Positions 1-11,005 of a stretch of DNA of 43,973 bases are shown in pieces. The notes under the pieces are model-generated. The model was not told the DNA's origin and did no database searches. It worked only from the letters and a program-made list of their open reading frames with translations. Origin of the DNA: an uncultured Cellvibrionales bacterium (GTDB lineage: Bacteria > Pseudomonadota > Gammaproteobacteria > Pseudomonadales > Porticoccaceae); NCBI GenBank assembly GCA_913062605.1, contig CAJXWQ010000014.1, positions 1 through 43,973 of the forward strand. Direction: 5' to 3'. The translations under genes were made by a program, and so were the position numbers. The first letter of the stretch is position 1, and every line of letters starts with the position of its first letter.

Positions 1-357
1 GCTCTCCAGCTTGGGAGTAATGATCAGCATAAGTGTGTCGATACTGGGATTAGCGACGTATTCCTGTAGTATTTTTGAGCCTTTGTCTCCGGGCTTTCCT
101 GTGGGGATACGGATTTCCAGAATTTTCTTTTCTGAAAATAGAGAGAGGCTGTTAGCCTCAGTTAATACCACATTCCAGTCAAAGCCGGTTTCGGCGTGTA
201 GTAGTTCTCGCTCGGTATAGCCTTGGCTTCGGGCGGCACCTCTAATAGCGTCTGTAGCCTCTTGTACTAGTAAGGGCTCTTCGCCACTGATGAGATAAAC
301 AGGGGCCAAGGGCCCCTGTGAAAGGTGTGAGGTGAGTTGCTCAGTCTTCAGGCGCAT
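1..357 (-). CDS. holA: DNA polymerase III delta subunit, N-terminal part (cut by window edge)
   Basis: Delta is the clamp-loader subunit that opens the beta sliding clamp. Only the first 119 codons lie in the window; the frame is open to base 1. It begins MRLKTEQLTSHL at the ATG at 357-355 and contains VYLISGEEPLLVQE, matching the N-terminal clamp-binding region of E. coli HolA (LLLGNDPLLLQE), then FDWN and SLFSEKK where HolA has TDWN and SLFASRQ. The start lies inside the 3' end of lptE (17-base overlap, different frame), so translation is probably coupled. The order leuS-lptE-holA is the usual gammaproteobacterial one. The identification is by remembered family sequence and context; the C-terminal two thirds cannot be judged. 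Confidence 0.9.
   Translation of the reverse strand, partial: MRLKTEQLTSHLSQGPLAPVYLISGEEPLLVQEATDAIRGAARSQGYTERELLHAETGFDWNVVLTEANSLSLFSEKKILEIRIPTGKPGDKGSKILQEYVANPSIDTLMLIITPKLES
300..318. repeat. GC-rich perfect hairpin inside the start of holA
   Basis: CAGGGGCC and GGCCCCTG form an 8-base perfect inverted repeat with a 3-base loop. It covers holA codons 14-20, about 40 bases into the gene. No U-tract follows in either direction, so it is not a normal intrinsic terminator. It may simply reflect the codons, or it may slow translation or RNA decay at the lptE-holA junction. Confidence 0.5.
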
Positions 358-892
358 CTTCAGGTGCGGTGGTTTCCGGCGATGAAGCAGAGCGATTGTT
401 GACAGCATTGAGGCGACGGGTAATCTGTTGAACCAGATCACGGTGCATTTCTTTTTTCAGTAACTCGACTTCCACTTCTTTTGACTGTACCTCATTTTCA
501 TCGAAGTCGAAGTATCTTGTGGTGCTTAATGTGGTGCGAGGTATAAGTTGTGTGCCATCAGCTGCCAAAATCAGGATGTCTACAGATTCTGTGAGTTGAT
601 ATTCGGAGACCCTTGCTCCACCACTTACAGTGGAAGTGCGCCGAGTGCTTTTATTATTGAGAGTGACAATGCTGTACTGTGCTTCTGTAGCATTTTCAGC
701 CACTGTAATGCCATTGGTTTTTATGGTTCTTTCCAGCGAGCGGTAAAACTCACTGTGCCTATCCTGTGCACTGATATGGACGCTGGAGATACCGTCGGCA
801 ACTTGGCCAGTGCCACGAAGGTGCCAGCCGCAACCAGTGACTATCGTTGCCATAAGAAGACTGGCGATAGCAATGCGGATCAGTTTTTTCAT
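341..892 (-). CDS. lptE: LPS-assembly lipoprotein LptE
   Basis: LptE (RlpB) is the outer-membrane lipoprotein that plugs LptD and helps insert LPS in the outer leaflet. The 183-residue product starts with a lipoprotein signal (MKKLIRIAIASLLMATIVTGC) whose lipobox ends at Cys21, followed by GWHLRGTG, the typical LptE start of the mature protein. I chose the ATG at 892 because GGA lies 6 bases upstream and it gives a normal signal peptide; the frame is open further up (to 943) but that would overlap leuS. The tail is rich in S, P, E and D (SSPETTAPEDAPED). The gene lies 37 bases after leuS and overlaps holA, so the three are probably one transcript. Confidence 0.9.
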   Translation of the reverse strand: MKKLIRIAIASLLMATIVTGCGWHLRGTGQVADGISSVHISAQDRHSEFYRSLERTIKTNGITVAENATEAQYSIVTLNNKSTRRTSTVSGGARVSEYQLTESVDILILAADGTQLIPRTTLSTTRYFDFDENEVQSKEVEVELLKKEMHRDLVQQITRRLNAVNNRSASSPETTAPEDAPED

Positions 893-929
893 TGTCATTC
901 CTTTTCTGTCGACGATAGGTGTGTCGCGT

Positions 930-3428
<2,499 letters not shown>

Positions 3429-3461
3429 TCAGGTTGAGGCGCTAGGCCCGAAAAGCGGCCA

Positions 3462-3467
3462 ATTATA
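3462..3467 (-). promoter_or_regulatory. Putative -10 element for leuS-lptE-holA
   Basis: Read on the minus strand the sequence is TATAAT, followed by a GC-rich stretch (TGGCCGCTTTTCGGGCC). There is no convincing -35 at 16-18 bases. It sits in the 154-base gap between lnt and leuS, which otherwise holds nothing I can name. Confidence 0.45.
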
Positions 3468-3570
3468 GGCTAAAGCCTGCTATAGACCCAGTCCCGAAAT
3501 ACGGTATGAGCTCGTCTTACGGTGGATGTCCTGCCAAAAGTATTTATGGGGATAATTTAGGGGTTAGTTT

Positions 3571-5088
3571 TTAGGGTCGATTTGGGAGAGAAGGGCGACG
3601 AAGGTTGTGCCAGGCGGCGAGCAATAACATGGCTGCCGAGATCATCAGGATAGGCATTGAGCCTCTTTTTCCAAATGGCGTTGTGCCACGAAAAGGGGTG
3701 AGATAACCCTCTAAAGTGCCACGATTGTAGGATGGAATTGTTGAGACCACTTTGCCCTTGGCGTTGACTAAGGCGGTAATACCATCATTGGTTGCTCGGA
3801 TTAGGGGCTTACCATTTTCAAGGGCGCGCATTCTGGCCATTTGGAAATGTTGCTGGGGGCCAATAGACCGGCCAAACCAGGTGTCATTACTGACAGTGAG
3901 CAATAGGTTTACATTACCTGCGGATTTGGCAACTAGGTCAGGAAAAGCGATCTCGTAACAAATGGCTGTGGCGATGGTAATGCCGTTGGCAACAATGGGT
4001 TCCTGAATATCAGGGCCTGGACTAAAGGACGACATAGGCAAGTCAAAAAATGCGATAGCCCCACGTAGCCATTGCTCAAAAGGGACATACTCCCCAAAGG
4101 GAACCAAGTGCTCTTTGTGATAACTGCCGCTGGCATTACCGAGTCCAATCACTGAATTGTAATAGAGTCCACTGCGTTGGTTCTGAGTGGGGATTCCGGT
4201 AATCAGTGAGGTATGGGTCTCTTTAGCTTCTGTGGCAAGCGTTGACAAGTAGTCACTCATTTCATGCTTGAGTCTTGGAATAGCGGACTCTGGCCAGACA
4301 ACAATGTCATGCTTGAGAAGCTTGTTAGTATCCTCGCGATATTGGTTCAGAATTTGTAATAGTTTGTTTTGATCCCATTTTATGCCAAGTGGTACTGCTG
4401 GCTGTACCAGCCCGATGCTGAGTGGCCCGCTGGCAGCCTTTGTCCATTGGATCGTTTGTAAGTACCAACCGGAAAGCCATAGTAGTGATGCACAAAACAG
4501 CGCTGGGGCTAGAGAGCAATGTTTTTTTGGTTTGCTCGCTAGACCGAGAATGGAACCACAAAATACAGCGACCCAACTGAGCCCAAGGACCCCGGTGAGC
4601 GGTGCCCAACCGGATAGCCAGGAATCAATATGTCCATAGCCGAGGTAGAGCCAGGGGAAGCCACTAAAGACCCAACCACGAAACCATTCGCCCAACACCC
4701 AAAGGCTGGGAAATGCCAGCAGGGTCATGCCTGTGCGGCGATTTAGGCCAGATCCATAGAGTATAAAGGGGAGGGCAAACAACAATGCAAGAAGGAGAAC
4801 AAACAGAGAGATGAGTAGAAGCGACAGAAGAATGGAGGCTTGGCCATAATCGTGAATACTGACATATATCCATGAAGCACCGGAGGCAAACATGCCTAAG
4901 CCAAAACAGAAACTCCGCCAGAAGCAGCCTGACCGCCCTAAGTTTTGGAGTAGCACAACCAACCCGGCAATGGACAAAATCCCGACGGGCCATATGTCAA
5001 AAGGTGCAAGGGACAGTGGCAGCATCAAGCCGAACACAATGGCCAGAAGATGACCCTTCATGTCAGGTTTTTTGACCTGGAGTTCCAT
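3571..5088 (-). CDS. lnt: Apolipoprotein N-acyltransferase
   Basis: Lnt adds the third acyl chain to the N-terminal Cys of lipoproteins in the inner membrane, the last maturation step before Lol sorting (LolB and LptE, also in this window, are such lipoproteins). The 505-residue protein has several hydrophobic segments in the first ~210 residues and then a periplasmic nitrilase-type domain. The family's Glu-Lys-Cys triad is visible: E267 in VVWPESAIP, K325 in HKEHLVPFGEY and C377 in ATAICYEI. The start is the ATG at 5088, with AAGGA rather far upstream (14 bases). It follows corC by 44 bases in the conserved ybeZ-ybeY-corC-lnt order. Confidence 0.95.
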   Translation of the reverse strand: MELQVKKPDMKGHLLAIVFGLMLPLSLAPFDIWPVGILSIAGLVVLLQNLGRSGCFWRSFCFGLGMFASGASWIYVSIHDYGQASILLSLLLISLFVLLLALLFALPFILYGSGLNRRTGMTLLAFPSLWVLGEWFRGWVFSGFPWLYLGYGHIDSWLSGWAPLTGVLGLSWVAVFCGSILGLASKPKKHCSLAPALFCASLLWLSGWYLQTIQWTKAASGPLSIGLVQPAVPLGIKWDQNKLLQILNQYREDTNKLLKHDIVVWPESAIPRLKHEMSDYLSTLATEAKETHTSLITGIPTQNQRSGLYYNSVIGLGNASGSYHKEHLVPFGEYVPFEQWLRGAIAFFDLPMSSFSPGPDIQEPIVANGITIATAICYEIAFPDLVAKSAGNVNLLLTVSNDTWFGRSIGPQQHFQMARMRALENGKPLIRATNDGITALVNAKGKVVSTIPSYNRGTLEGYLTPFRGTTPFGKRGSMPILMISAAMLLLAAWHNLRRPSLPNRP

Positions 5089-5132
5089 GAGTGATCATTA
5101 TCCTTGCAGGCTAGCGGAGGTGTTTGTAATGG

Positions 5133-5969
5133 TCAGCTTGTGACACGCATTTCTAGCAGTTTGACCTGCCTGTTGTCACCTTCGGCAATACGGAAAGTAA
5201 AGCCGTTCACCTCGACAGTTTCATCGATTTTAGGCATACGGCCAAAAGCTTGAACGATAATACCGCCGATAGTGTCAAATTCGTCATCGCTGATACCAAC
5301 GTCGAAATGCTCATTAAAATCATCAATGGGCGTCAGTGCATCTATCAGATAATGGCCATCTTGTTGCGGGCGAATCATAGCGCTTTCTTCTTCGTCGGTT
5401 TCATCTTCAATTTCACCAACAATTTCTTCAAGAATATCTTCAATGGTGACGAGGCCAGCGATGCCACCATATTCATCCACTACAATCGCCATGTGATAGC
5501 GCTGCTCACGAAACTCTCGAAGGAGTACATTCAGCCGTTTGCTTTCGGGGATGATGGTCGCTGGGCGAACCACTTTGTTGAGATCAAAGCTTTCTCGTCC
5601 ATCGAGAATCAGGGGTAGTAATTCCTTTGCCAGCAAGATGCCTATGATGTCATCTGCTGATTCGCCTATGACGGGGAATCGTGAATGACCGGATTCAATA
5701 ACCAGCTTTAGAAGGTCTTCCAGACTGGTATCCTTGTGTATGACGACCATCTGGGAGCGAGGCATCATGATTTCTCGTACCTGCTGGTCAGATACGTTAA
5801 GAGCGCCCTCAATAATCTCCAATGCATCATGGTCGATAACCTTACTTTCGTAAGCGGCATGCAATATCAGGGCGAGTTCATCCCTGGATTTGGGTTCTGA
5901 GGAAAAAACGTTGGTTAGTTTGTCCAGCCAGGATTTATCCTGTGGACTACTCGGGTCATCATCTGTCAT
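5133..5969 (-). CDS. corC: CorC/YbeX family CBS-domain protein
   Basis: The product is a 278-residue cytoplasmic protein with the family layout: a charged N-terminus, paired CBS domains (about residues 65-190, from VREIMMPRSQMVVI to VDEYGGIAGLVTIEDILEEI), a very acidic linker (EIEDETDEEE) and a C-terminal CorC_HlyC domain (DEFDTIGGIIVQAFGRMP). The family was named for cobalt/magnesium resistance; its exact role, including links to ribosome maturation suggested by its neighbours, is less clear. Its ATG overlaps the stop of ybeY (ATGA), a sign of translational coupling. Confidence 0.92.
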   Translation of the reverse strand: MTDDDPSSPQDKSWLDKLTNVFSSEPKSRDELALILHAAYESKVIDHDALEIIEGALNVSDQQVREIMMPRSQMVVIHKDTSLEDLLKLVIESGHSRFPVIGESADDIIGILLAKELLPLILDGRESFDLNKVVRPATIIPESKRLNVLLREFREQRYHMAIVVDEYGGIAGLVTIEDILEEIVGEIEDETDEEESAMIRPQQDGHYLIDALTPIDDFNEHFDVGISDDEFDTIGGIIVQAFGRMPKIDETVEVNGFTFRIAEGDNRQVKLLEMRVTS

Positions 5970-6451
5970 TGAGTGTTGGCCGCTCCGGGCGATTGTTCGT
6001 AGGGTGGTGGAAAATTGAGTCCGGTAATAATTTTGGTTTCCAACTGTTCCATTTCTTCAGCATCTTGGCCGTCAATATGGTCGAAACCCATCAAGTGTAG
6101 ACTACCGTGAATTAACATATGTGCCCAGTGAGCATCGAGTGTCTTTTTCTGTTGCTGGGCTTCCCATTCAACTACTGGGGCGCAGATAACCAAATCACCC
6201 AGTAGTGGCAGCTGCAATGAGTCTGGCAAATCTGCGGGAAAAGAGAGCACATTTGTCGGGCCTTGTTTGTTGCGATAGCGCTGGTTTAGTTCGGCACTTT
6301 CTTGCTCATCAACAATACGGACACTCAGTTCTACGTCTTCTTGCCCTGCTGTTTGCTCCTCTAAGGCAGCGCATATCCACTGGTAGACCAACTTTTCATT
6401 GGGCACTCTGGGGCAGGAGGAGGCGTTGTCTATATCGAGGGCGAGGTTCAT
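5966..6451 (-). CDS. ybeY: Endoribonuclease YbeY (rRNA maturation factor)
   Basis: YbeY is a zinc-dependent single-strand endoribonuclease needed for 16S rRNA 3'-end maturation and 70S quality control. The 161-residue product has the family signature HGSLHLMGFDH with three zinc-binding histidines (H115, H119, H125). Before it come the conserved TNVLSFP motif (residues 66-72) and GDLVIC. It starts 8 bases after the PhoH-like gene and overlaps corC by 4 bases. Confidence 0.95.
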   Translation of the reverse strand: MNLALDIDNASSCPRVPNEKLVYQWICAALEEQTAGQEDVELSVRIVDEQESAELNQRYRNKQGPTNVLSFPADLPDSLQLPLLGDLVICAPVVEWEAQQQKKTLDAHWAHMLIHGSLHLMGFDHIDGQDAEEMEQLETKIITGLNFPPPYEQSPGAANTQ

Positions 6452-6459
6452 GGCGGTGC

Positions 6460-7509
6460 TTATTTGTTATCATCCTGTGTGTGCGCATCGTAGGCATCTA
6501 CAATCTGCGCGACCAGTGGGTGACGTACGACATCTTTGGAGCTGAAGAATAAAAAGCTGATATCTTCAATATCCTTCAGTACCTCACAAACATGTAATAG
6601 ACCGGATTGATTGCGATGTGGAAGGTCGATTTGAGTTGTGTCACCGGTAATCACCGCTGTTGAATTAAAACCGATTCGAGTGAGAAACATCTTCATTTGT
6701 TCTCGGGTGGTATTTTGGCTTTCATCTAGAATAATGAAAGAGTTGTTAAGTGTCCGGCCACGCATGTAGGCTAGCGGGGCAACCTCAATGACATTGCGGT
6801 CAATTAACTTGGCGACTGTTTCTACGCCGAGCATTTCATACAAGGCATCGTAGAGTGGACGTAAGTAAGGGTCTACCTTTTGGCTTAAATCACCCGGTAG
6901 AAAGCCTAATTTTTCACCAGCCTCCACCGCTGGGCGCACCAGTAATATCCGCTCCACCTCATCTCGGAGTAACGACTCAACAGCACAGGCGACGGCCAGA
7001 TAGGTTTTGCCAGTGCCTGCGGGGCCCACACCGAAATTGATGTCGTGAGTTTGAATGGAGCGAACATAGCGTTGTTGGCTTACGCCCCGGGGCTTAATGT
7101 TGCCTTTTTTGGTGCGGATAACCGTAAAGCTTTCCACATTTTCGGTGCCGGTTGCTGCAGTGGTACTGACGGCAGATTTTTCCATAGGGGTCTCTGTATG
7201 AGTGCTTTTAATGTTAGGGGGGGGAATGTTTGATTGTTGAATAGCCAAGTGGACCTGATCCGGTGTGAGGTCACCGTTGATGGTGTTTTCCTGATAAAGC
7301 TGATGAAGTAAGTGGCCGGCAACTTGGGCAGTATGATTGTCGCCATAAAGCGCAAATACATTCCCTCGGTTTCGAATCTCAATGTTTAACCGATGTTCGA
7401 TTTGTCTGAGGTGTTCGTCGAATTGGCCACAAAGAGTCGCTAGGCGTTTGGCATCACTAGGTTCCAGAGTAATGGTGTGAGCTGCTAGCTGTGTATTCAA
7501 ATTTTCCAA
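6460..7509 (-). CDS. ybeZ: PhoH-like ATPase YbeZ
   Basis: This is a PhoH-family P-loop ATPase, probably working with YbeY in RNA metabolism. Walker A is GPAGTGKT (residues 162-169) and Walker B is in SFIILDESQN; LLVRPAVEAGEKLGFLPGDL is the typical family stretch. The N-terminal 60 residues resemble a KH-like region (IRNRGNVFALYGD). The only in-frame start that keeps this region is TTG at 7509, with AGGGGG about 8 bases upstream; the next Met (residue 109) would delete it. Length 349 is usual for YbeZ. Confidence 0.92.
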   Translation of the reverse strand: MENLNTQLAAHTITLEPSDAKRLATLCGQFDEHLRQIEHRLNIEIRNRGNVFALYGDNHTAQVAGHLLHQLYQENTINGDLTPDQVHLAIQQSNIPPPNIKSTHTETPMEKSAVSTTAATGTENVESFTVIRTKKGNIKPRGVSQQRYVRSIQTHDINFGVGPAGTGKTYLAVACAVESLLRDEVERILLVRPAVEAGEKLGFLPGDLSQKVDPYLRPLYDALYEMLGVETVAKLIDRNVIEVAPLAYMRGRTLNNSFIILDESQNTTREQMKMFLTRIGFNSTAVITGDTTQIDLPHRNQSGLLHVCEVLKDIEDISFLFFSSKDVVRHPLVAQIVDAYDAHTQDDNK

Positions 7510-7621
7510 TAGGCCGCCCCCTGCGGCAGTGCTGATACGGTTAGCATATAGCCTTTGACTGCGACTGAAAATACTTTTGCAGACAGTTTATATATCAAAA
7601 TATGGCAATTCACTTTTATTT

Positions 7622-8998
7622 TTATGATGCTGTGTTATTAGCGGAGGTTACAAGAGGCTCTATCAGTTCGCCTCGCAGAGAGTTGGGCAGGGCTTCGGTA
7701 ATTGTTACTTGGGTGAAGTCACCCACCAAGTTGTGGTTGGTAGAGGAAAAATTCACCACGCGATTATTCTCGGTACGACCCTGTAATTGCCCAGGATCTT
7801 TTTTGGAAATCCCTGTCACCAGTACAGTTTCTGTCGTACCGACCATCCGGCGGCTGATCACCTGGGCCTGTTGACTGATGCGGTCTTGCAAAATCTGTAG
7901 GCGTTGTTTTTTTAATGTTTCGGGGGCGTCGTCGGGTAAATCGGCCGCTGGCGTACCAGGCCGGGCGCTATAGATAAAGCTGAAGCTGTGATCAAAACCA
8001 ATATCGTGAATCAGCTTCATGGTGTCTTCAAAGTCTTTTTCCGTTTCACCAGGGAAGCCTACGATAAAATCAGAAGAGATACTGATGTCCGGGCGAATTT
8101 GCCTTAGCTTACGAATTTTTGATTTGTACTCAAGAACCGTGTGACCACGTTTCATTGCTGCCAGCACCCGATCTGAGCCGCTTTGCACCGGCAAGTGTAA
8201 ATGGCTGACCAGTTCGGGGACTTCAGCGTAGACCGCGATCAGGCTGTCCGAAAACTCCATAGGGTGTGAGGTGGTGTAGCGAATACGATCAATACCGTCG
8301 ATCTTAGCCACATAGGTAATCAGTTCCGCTAGGTCGCAAATACTGCCATTAGGCATATCACCACGGTAGGCATTGACATTTTGCCCCAGCAGGTTGATTT
8401 CTCGCACATTCTGGCTGGCCAAGTGGGCTACTTCTGCCAGTATATCTGTGGCCGGGCGGCTAACTTCTTCACCCCGTGTGTAGGGTACAACACAGAACGT
8501 ACAGTATTTGGAGCACCCCTCCATGATCGAGACAAACGCAGTGGCACCTTCGGCCTCTGGCTGTGGCAGGCGATCAAATTTTTCTATTTCTGGAAAGCTA
8601 ATATCCACGATAGTGGTGCCGTCATGCTGCTTTCTTTCCTCCATCATTTCGGGAAGGCGGTGCAGTGTCTGCGGGCCAAATATTAAATCCACGAAAGGTG
8701 CACGTTTGGCAATGGCGTCCCCTTCCTGGCTGGCGACGCACCCTCCCACGCCTATCATCAGATCGGGGTTTTTTTCTTTCAGATTTTTCCATCGACCCAG
8801 TTGGTGAAACACTTTGTCCTGTGCTTTTTCTCGAATAGAGCAGGTGTTCAATAGCAGCACATCGGCTTCTTCGGGGTTTTCAGTAGTGACCATTTGGTGA
8901 CTGTCACCAAGGAGATCACGCATCCGAGCTGAGTCATATTCGTTCATCTGACAACCGTGAGTAACGATATGCAGCTTTTTTACCGGCTTGTCTGACAT
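7622..8998 (-). CDS. miaB: tRNA-2-methylthio-N6-dimethylallyladenosine synthase
   Basis: MiaB is a radical-SAM methylthiotransferase that converts i6A37 to ms2i6A37 in tRNAs reading UNN codons. The 458-residue protein has the MTTase N-domain cysteines C16, C53 and C87 ([26 protein letters not shown]), the radical-SAM triad C162-C166-C169 ([16 protein letters not shown]) and a C-terminal TRAM domain. It lies upstream of the ybeZ operon on the same strand, separated by 112 bases. The start is the ATG at 8998 without an obvious Shine-Dalgarno sequence. Confidence 0.97.
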   Translation of the reverse strand: MSDKPVKKLHIVTHGCQMNEYDSARMRDLLGDSHQMVTTENPEEADVLLLNTCSIREKAQDKVFHQLGRWKNLKEKNPDLMIGVGGCVASQEGDAIAKRAPFVDLIFGPQTLHRLPEMMEERKQHDGTTIVDISFPEIEKFDRLPQPEAEGATAFVSIMEGCSKYCTFCVVPYTRGEEVSRPATDILAEVAHLASQNVREINLLGQNVNAYRGDMPNGSICDLAELITYVAKIDGIDRIRYTTSHPMEFSDSLIAVYAEVPELVSHLHLPVQSGSDRVLAAMKRGHTVLEYKSKIRKLRQIRPDISISSDFIVGFPGETEKDFEDTMKLIHDIGFDHSFSFIYSARPGTPAADLPDDAPETLKKQRLQILQDRISQQAQVISRRMVGTTETVLVTGISKKDPGQLQGRTENNRVVNFSSTNHNLVGDFTQVTITEALPNSLRGELIEPLVTSANNTAS

Positions 8999-9034
8999 AA
9001 ATTGATTAAATTCTGAGCATCTTTAGGGCCGCGC

Positions 9035-9040
9035 ATTATA
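9035..9040 (-). promoter_or_regulatory. Putative -10 element for miaB
   Basis: The minus strand reads CGCTATAATGCGCGGCCC, a perfect TATAAT followed by a very GC-rich discriminator, about 37 bases before the miaB ATG. The -35 is weak. The GC-rich discriminator would suit growth-rate (stringent) control, but that is inference. Confidence 0.5.
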
Positions 9041-9101
9041 GCGGTAGCGGGGCACAAATCCCATATAGGACTGTCTGAATGGATGAAATTTGTGCAGATT
9101 A

Positions 9102-9110
9102 TGCTATCCT
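9102..9110 (+). promoter_or_regulatory. Putative extended -10 for the DUF1820 gene
   Basis: TGCTATCCT is a TGn extended -10, 37 bases upstream of the ATG at 9148 and about 60 bases from the divergent miaB -10. No good -35 is seen, as is common for extended -10 promoters. Confidence 0.35.
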
Positions 9111-9147
9111 TGCGCGCTTTTTTTAAATTTTTGACTGGGTTGTCCCT

Positions 9148-9483
9148 ATGGCGTCCGACGCAATTTATAAAATTATATTCTTCAATCAAGGTGAGGTGTA
9201 CGAGATGTACGCCCGCCACGTTTATCAGAGTGACCTTTGGGGGTTTCTCGAGGTTGAAGAGTTTGTCTTTGGTGAGCGCAGTCAAATGATTGTAGATCCA
9301 GCTGAAGAGAAGCTGAAGACTGAGTTTTCTTCAATTAAGCGCAGCTTTATTCCACTGCAGTCTGTTGTTCGTATTGATGAAGTGGAAAAAGAGGGTGCAT
9401 GCAAGATTATTGAAGTGAAAGGGGGGGGCAATGTTACCCCGTTTCCTTATCCCGGCGTTGTCCCGAAGCCTAAGGGCGGTTGA
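9148..9483 (+). CDS. DUF1820 family protein
   Basis: This is a 111-residue protein of a conserved gammaproteobacterial family of unknown function, recognised by the stretches IYKIIFFNQGEVYEMYAR, YQSDLWGFLEVEEFVFGE and RIDEVEKEGACKI. It ends with a Gly/Pro-rich tail (GGGNVTPFPYPGVVPKPKGG). It has no signal peptide or membrane segment, so it is probably cytosolic. It is transcribed away from miaB, as I remember it in Pseudomonas-type genomes. The ATG at 9148 gives the family's usual N-terminus, although the ribosome-binding site is weak. No function should be assigned. Confidence 0.88.
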   Translation: MASDAIYKIIFFNQGEVYEMYARHVYQSDLWGFLEVEEFVFGERSQMIVDPAEEKLKTEFSSIKRSFIPLQSVVRIDEVEKEGACKIIEVKGGGNVTPFPYPGVVPKPKGG

Positions 9484-9522
9484 TCAGTTTTTTTGGCCCG
9501 AGCGCAAGCTTGTAGGGCTACC

Positions 9523-9579
9523 AACAATCCACCAATAAAAAGGGCTGCAAGTTGCAGCCCTTTTTATTGGTGGATTGTT
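9523..9579. terminator. Bidirectional terminator with 28-base perfect arms
   Basis: The arms 9523-9550 and 9552-9579 are perfect reverse complements. The core is AAAAAGGGCTGC...GCAGCCCTTTTT, so each strand has a GC stem followed by a U-run. It lies between the convergent DUF1820 gene and the aminotransferase gene and should stop both. The arms extend well beyond the AAAAAGGGCTGC core (outer part AACAATCCACCAAT), longer than an intrinsic terminator needs. Confidence 0.92.
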
Positions 9580-9600
9580 ATTGGTAGATTGAGTGCTAAT

Positions 9601-10878
9601 TTATACAGCCAGTTTTTGTCTCACAGAGGCCAGTTTGACTGAGTTACAAAATATTGCCATAGCCTTGTCAATTTCTTCCACGGTGGGAAATGAGGGCGCT
9701 AAGCGAATATTTCTGTCCTCTGGGTCTTTACCATAGGGGAAAGTTGCACCCGCGGGGGTGAGCTTCACGCCTGCTTCTGCTGATAATCTGATGACCTCAC
9801 CCGCAAGATCTGGGCGGGTATCGAAGGAAATAAAGTAGCCTCCTTCAGGGTTGCTCCAATTGCCTAGGTCAGACTCACTAAAGTGTTCATTCAGATGTCG
9901 CATCACGCAGGCAAATCTTGGGCGAAGTAGTTCTGCATGCTTTTTCATATGAGATTGCAGGTCGGCCAAATTTTTAATGACCCTCAAATGACGCAATTGA
10001 TTGACCTTATCTGGCCCAATACACGCAATACCAAGGTGTTTCGAGATAACCTTTAGATTGTCTTTTGAACTGGCAAGAAAGGCCACTCCGGCACCGGCAA
10101 AAGTGACCTTAGACGTGGAGGCAAACTGCAGGACACTATTTTCTGTGCCGTATTGGCGACAGTAAACCATGATGTTGGGTAGCTCAGGGGCTTCATCTGA
10201 CAGGTCGTGTACGACGTAGGCATTATCGTAAAACACCCGGAAGTTATCGGCGGCAATGGTGCCTAATTTAGCCAGCCGTTCCACTGTATCCTGGTTGTAA
10301 ACACAACCGGTGGGGTTGGAATATTTAGGAACACACCAAATGCCTTTGATGGATGCGTCACCTGCAACCATGGATTCTACCAAGTCCATATCAGGACCAT
10401 TCTCATCCATTGGGATATTGATCATTTCAATGCCAAATTCTTCACAGATGGCAAAGTGGCGGTCATAGCCAGGCACCGGGCAGAGAAACTTAACGGTACT
10501 CTCATCTTTCCATGCGGAACCTTCACCATTAGGTCCAAACTCCCAGGCAAACAAAATACTGAGGTACATTAATGTCAGGCTGCTATTTCCGCCCACCAAC
10601 ACTTCATTGTCGGTAACACCGAGAATCTCAGCTGCCAGTGCTCTCATTCCTGGCAGCCCTACAAGGCCGCCATAGTTTCGGGTGTCAGTACCGTCATCGG
10701 AAATGTAGTTGCCATCCAAAGCGCCATCTAGTGCATTGGCCAAAGTGAGCTGGCTGGTAGAGGGCTTGCCTCGGGTCAAATTCAGGTTTAGTCCGCTGGA
10801 CTTGAACGATTCGTGTTTGGCAGCAAGCTCTTCTTGCCACTGTTGCAACTGTTCTCGGGTTGCCTGATCGAGGTACAC
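9601..10878 (-). CDS. PLP-dependent aminotransferase, group Ic aspartate aminotransferase type
   Basis: The 425-residue product belongs to the fold-type I aminotransferases, closest to the subgroup Ic aspartate aminotransferases (Pfam Aminotran_MocR, PF12897), a cytosolic pyridoxal-phosphate enzyme. Recognised stretches are LNLTRGKPS, the Gly-rich VGGNSSLTLMYLS, PGYDRHF, CVPKYSNPTG (the conserved NPTG), FYDNAYVVHDL and the PLP-lysine motif STSKVTFAGAG. The start is GTG at 10878 with AGAAGGA 7 bases upstream. Substrate preference (aspartate most likely) is inferred from the subgroup. It stands alone, with a terminator on either side. Confidence 0.85.
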   Translation of the reverse strand: MYLDQATREQLQQWQEELAAKHESFKSSGLNLNLTRGKPSTSQLTLANALDGALDGNYISDDGTDTRNYGGLVGLPGMRALAAEILGVTDNEVLVGGNSSLTLMYLSILFAWEFGPNGEGSAWKDESTVKFLCPVPGYDRHFAICEEFGIEMINIPMDENGPDMDLVESMVAGDASIKGIWCVPKYSNPTGCVYNQDTVERLAKLGTIAADNFRVFYDNAYVVHDLSDEAPELPNIMVYCRQYGTENSVLQFASTSKVTFAGAGVAFLASSKDNLKVISKHLGIACIGPDKVNQLRHLRVIKNLADLQSHMKKHAELLRPRFACVMRHLNEHFSESDLGNWSNPEGGYFISFDTRPDLAGEVIRLSAEAGVKLTPAGATFPYGKDPEDRNIRLAPSFPTVEEIDKAMAIFCNSVKLASVRQKLAV

Positions 10879-10962
10879 GTTGTATTCCTTCTAGACGAGT
10901 TTGTGAAAGGATTTTACGCGTTCGATAGGTGGGCACAATACCTAAAAGGACTTAACTGGATG

Positions 10963-11000
10963 AAAAAACCCCGGCGCCCAATTAAGGGCGCCGGGGTTTT
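10963..11000 (-). terminator. Intrinsic terminator of tRNA-Met
   Basis: A 15-base perfect stem (arms 10965-10979 and 10986-11000, core ACCCCGGCGCCC) with a 6-base loop is followed on the minus strand by TTTTTT. It begins 5 bases after the tRNA 3' end, so it ends the tRNA-Met transcript. Confidence 0.93.
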
Positions 11001-11005
11001 ATGTA

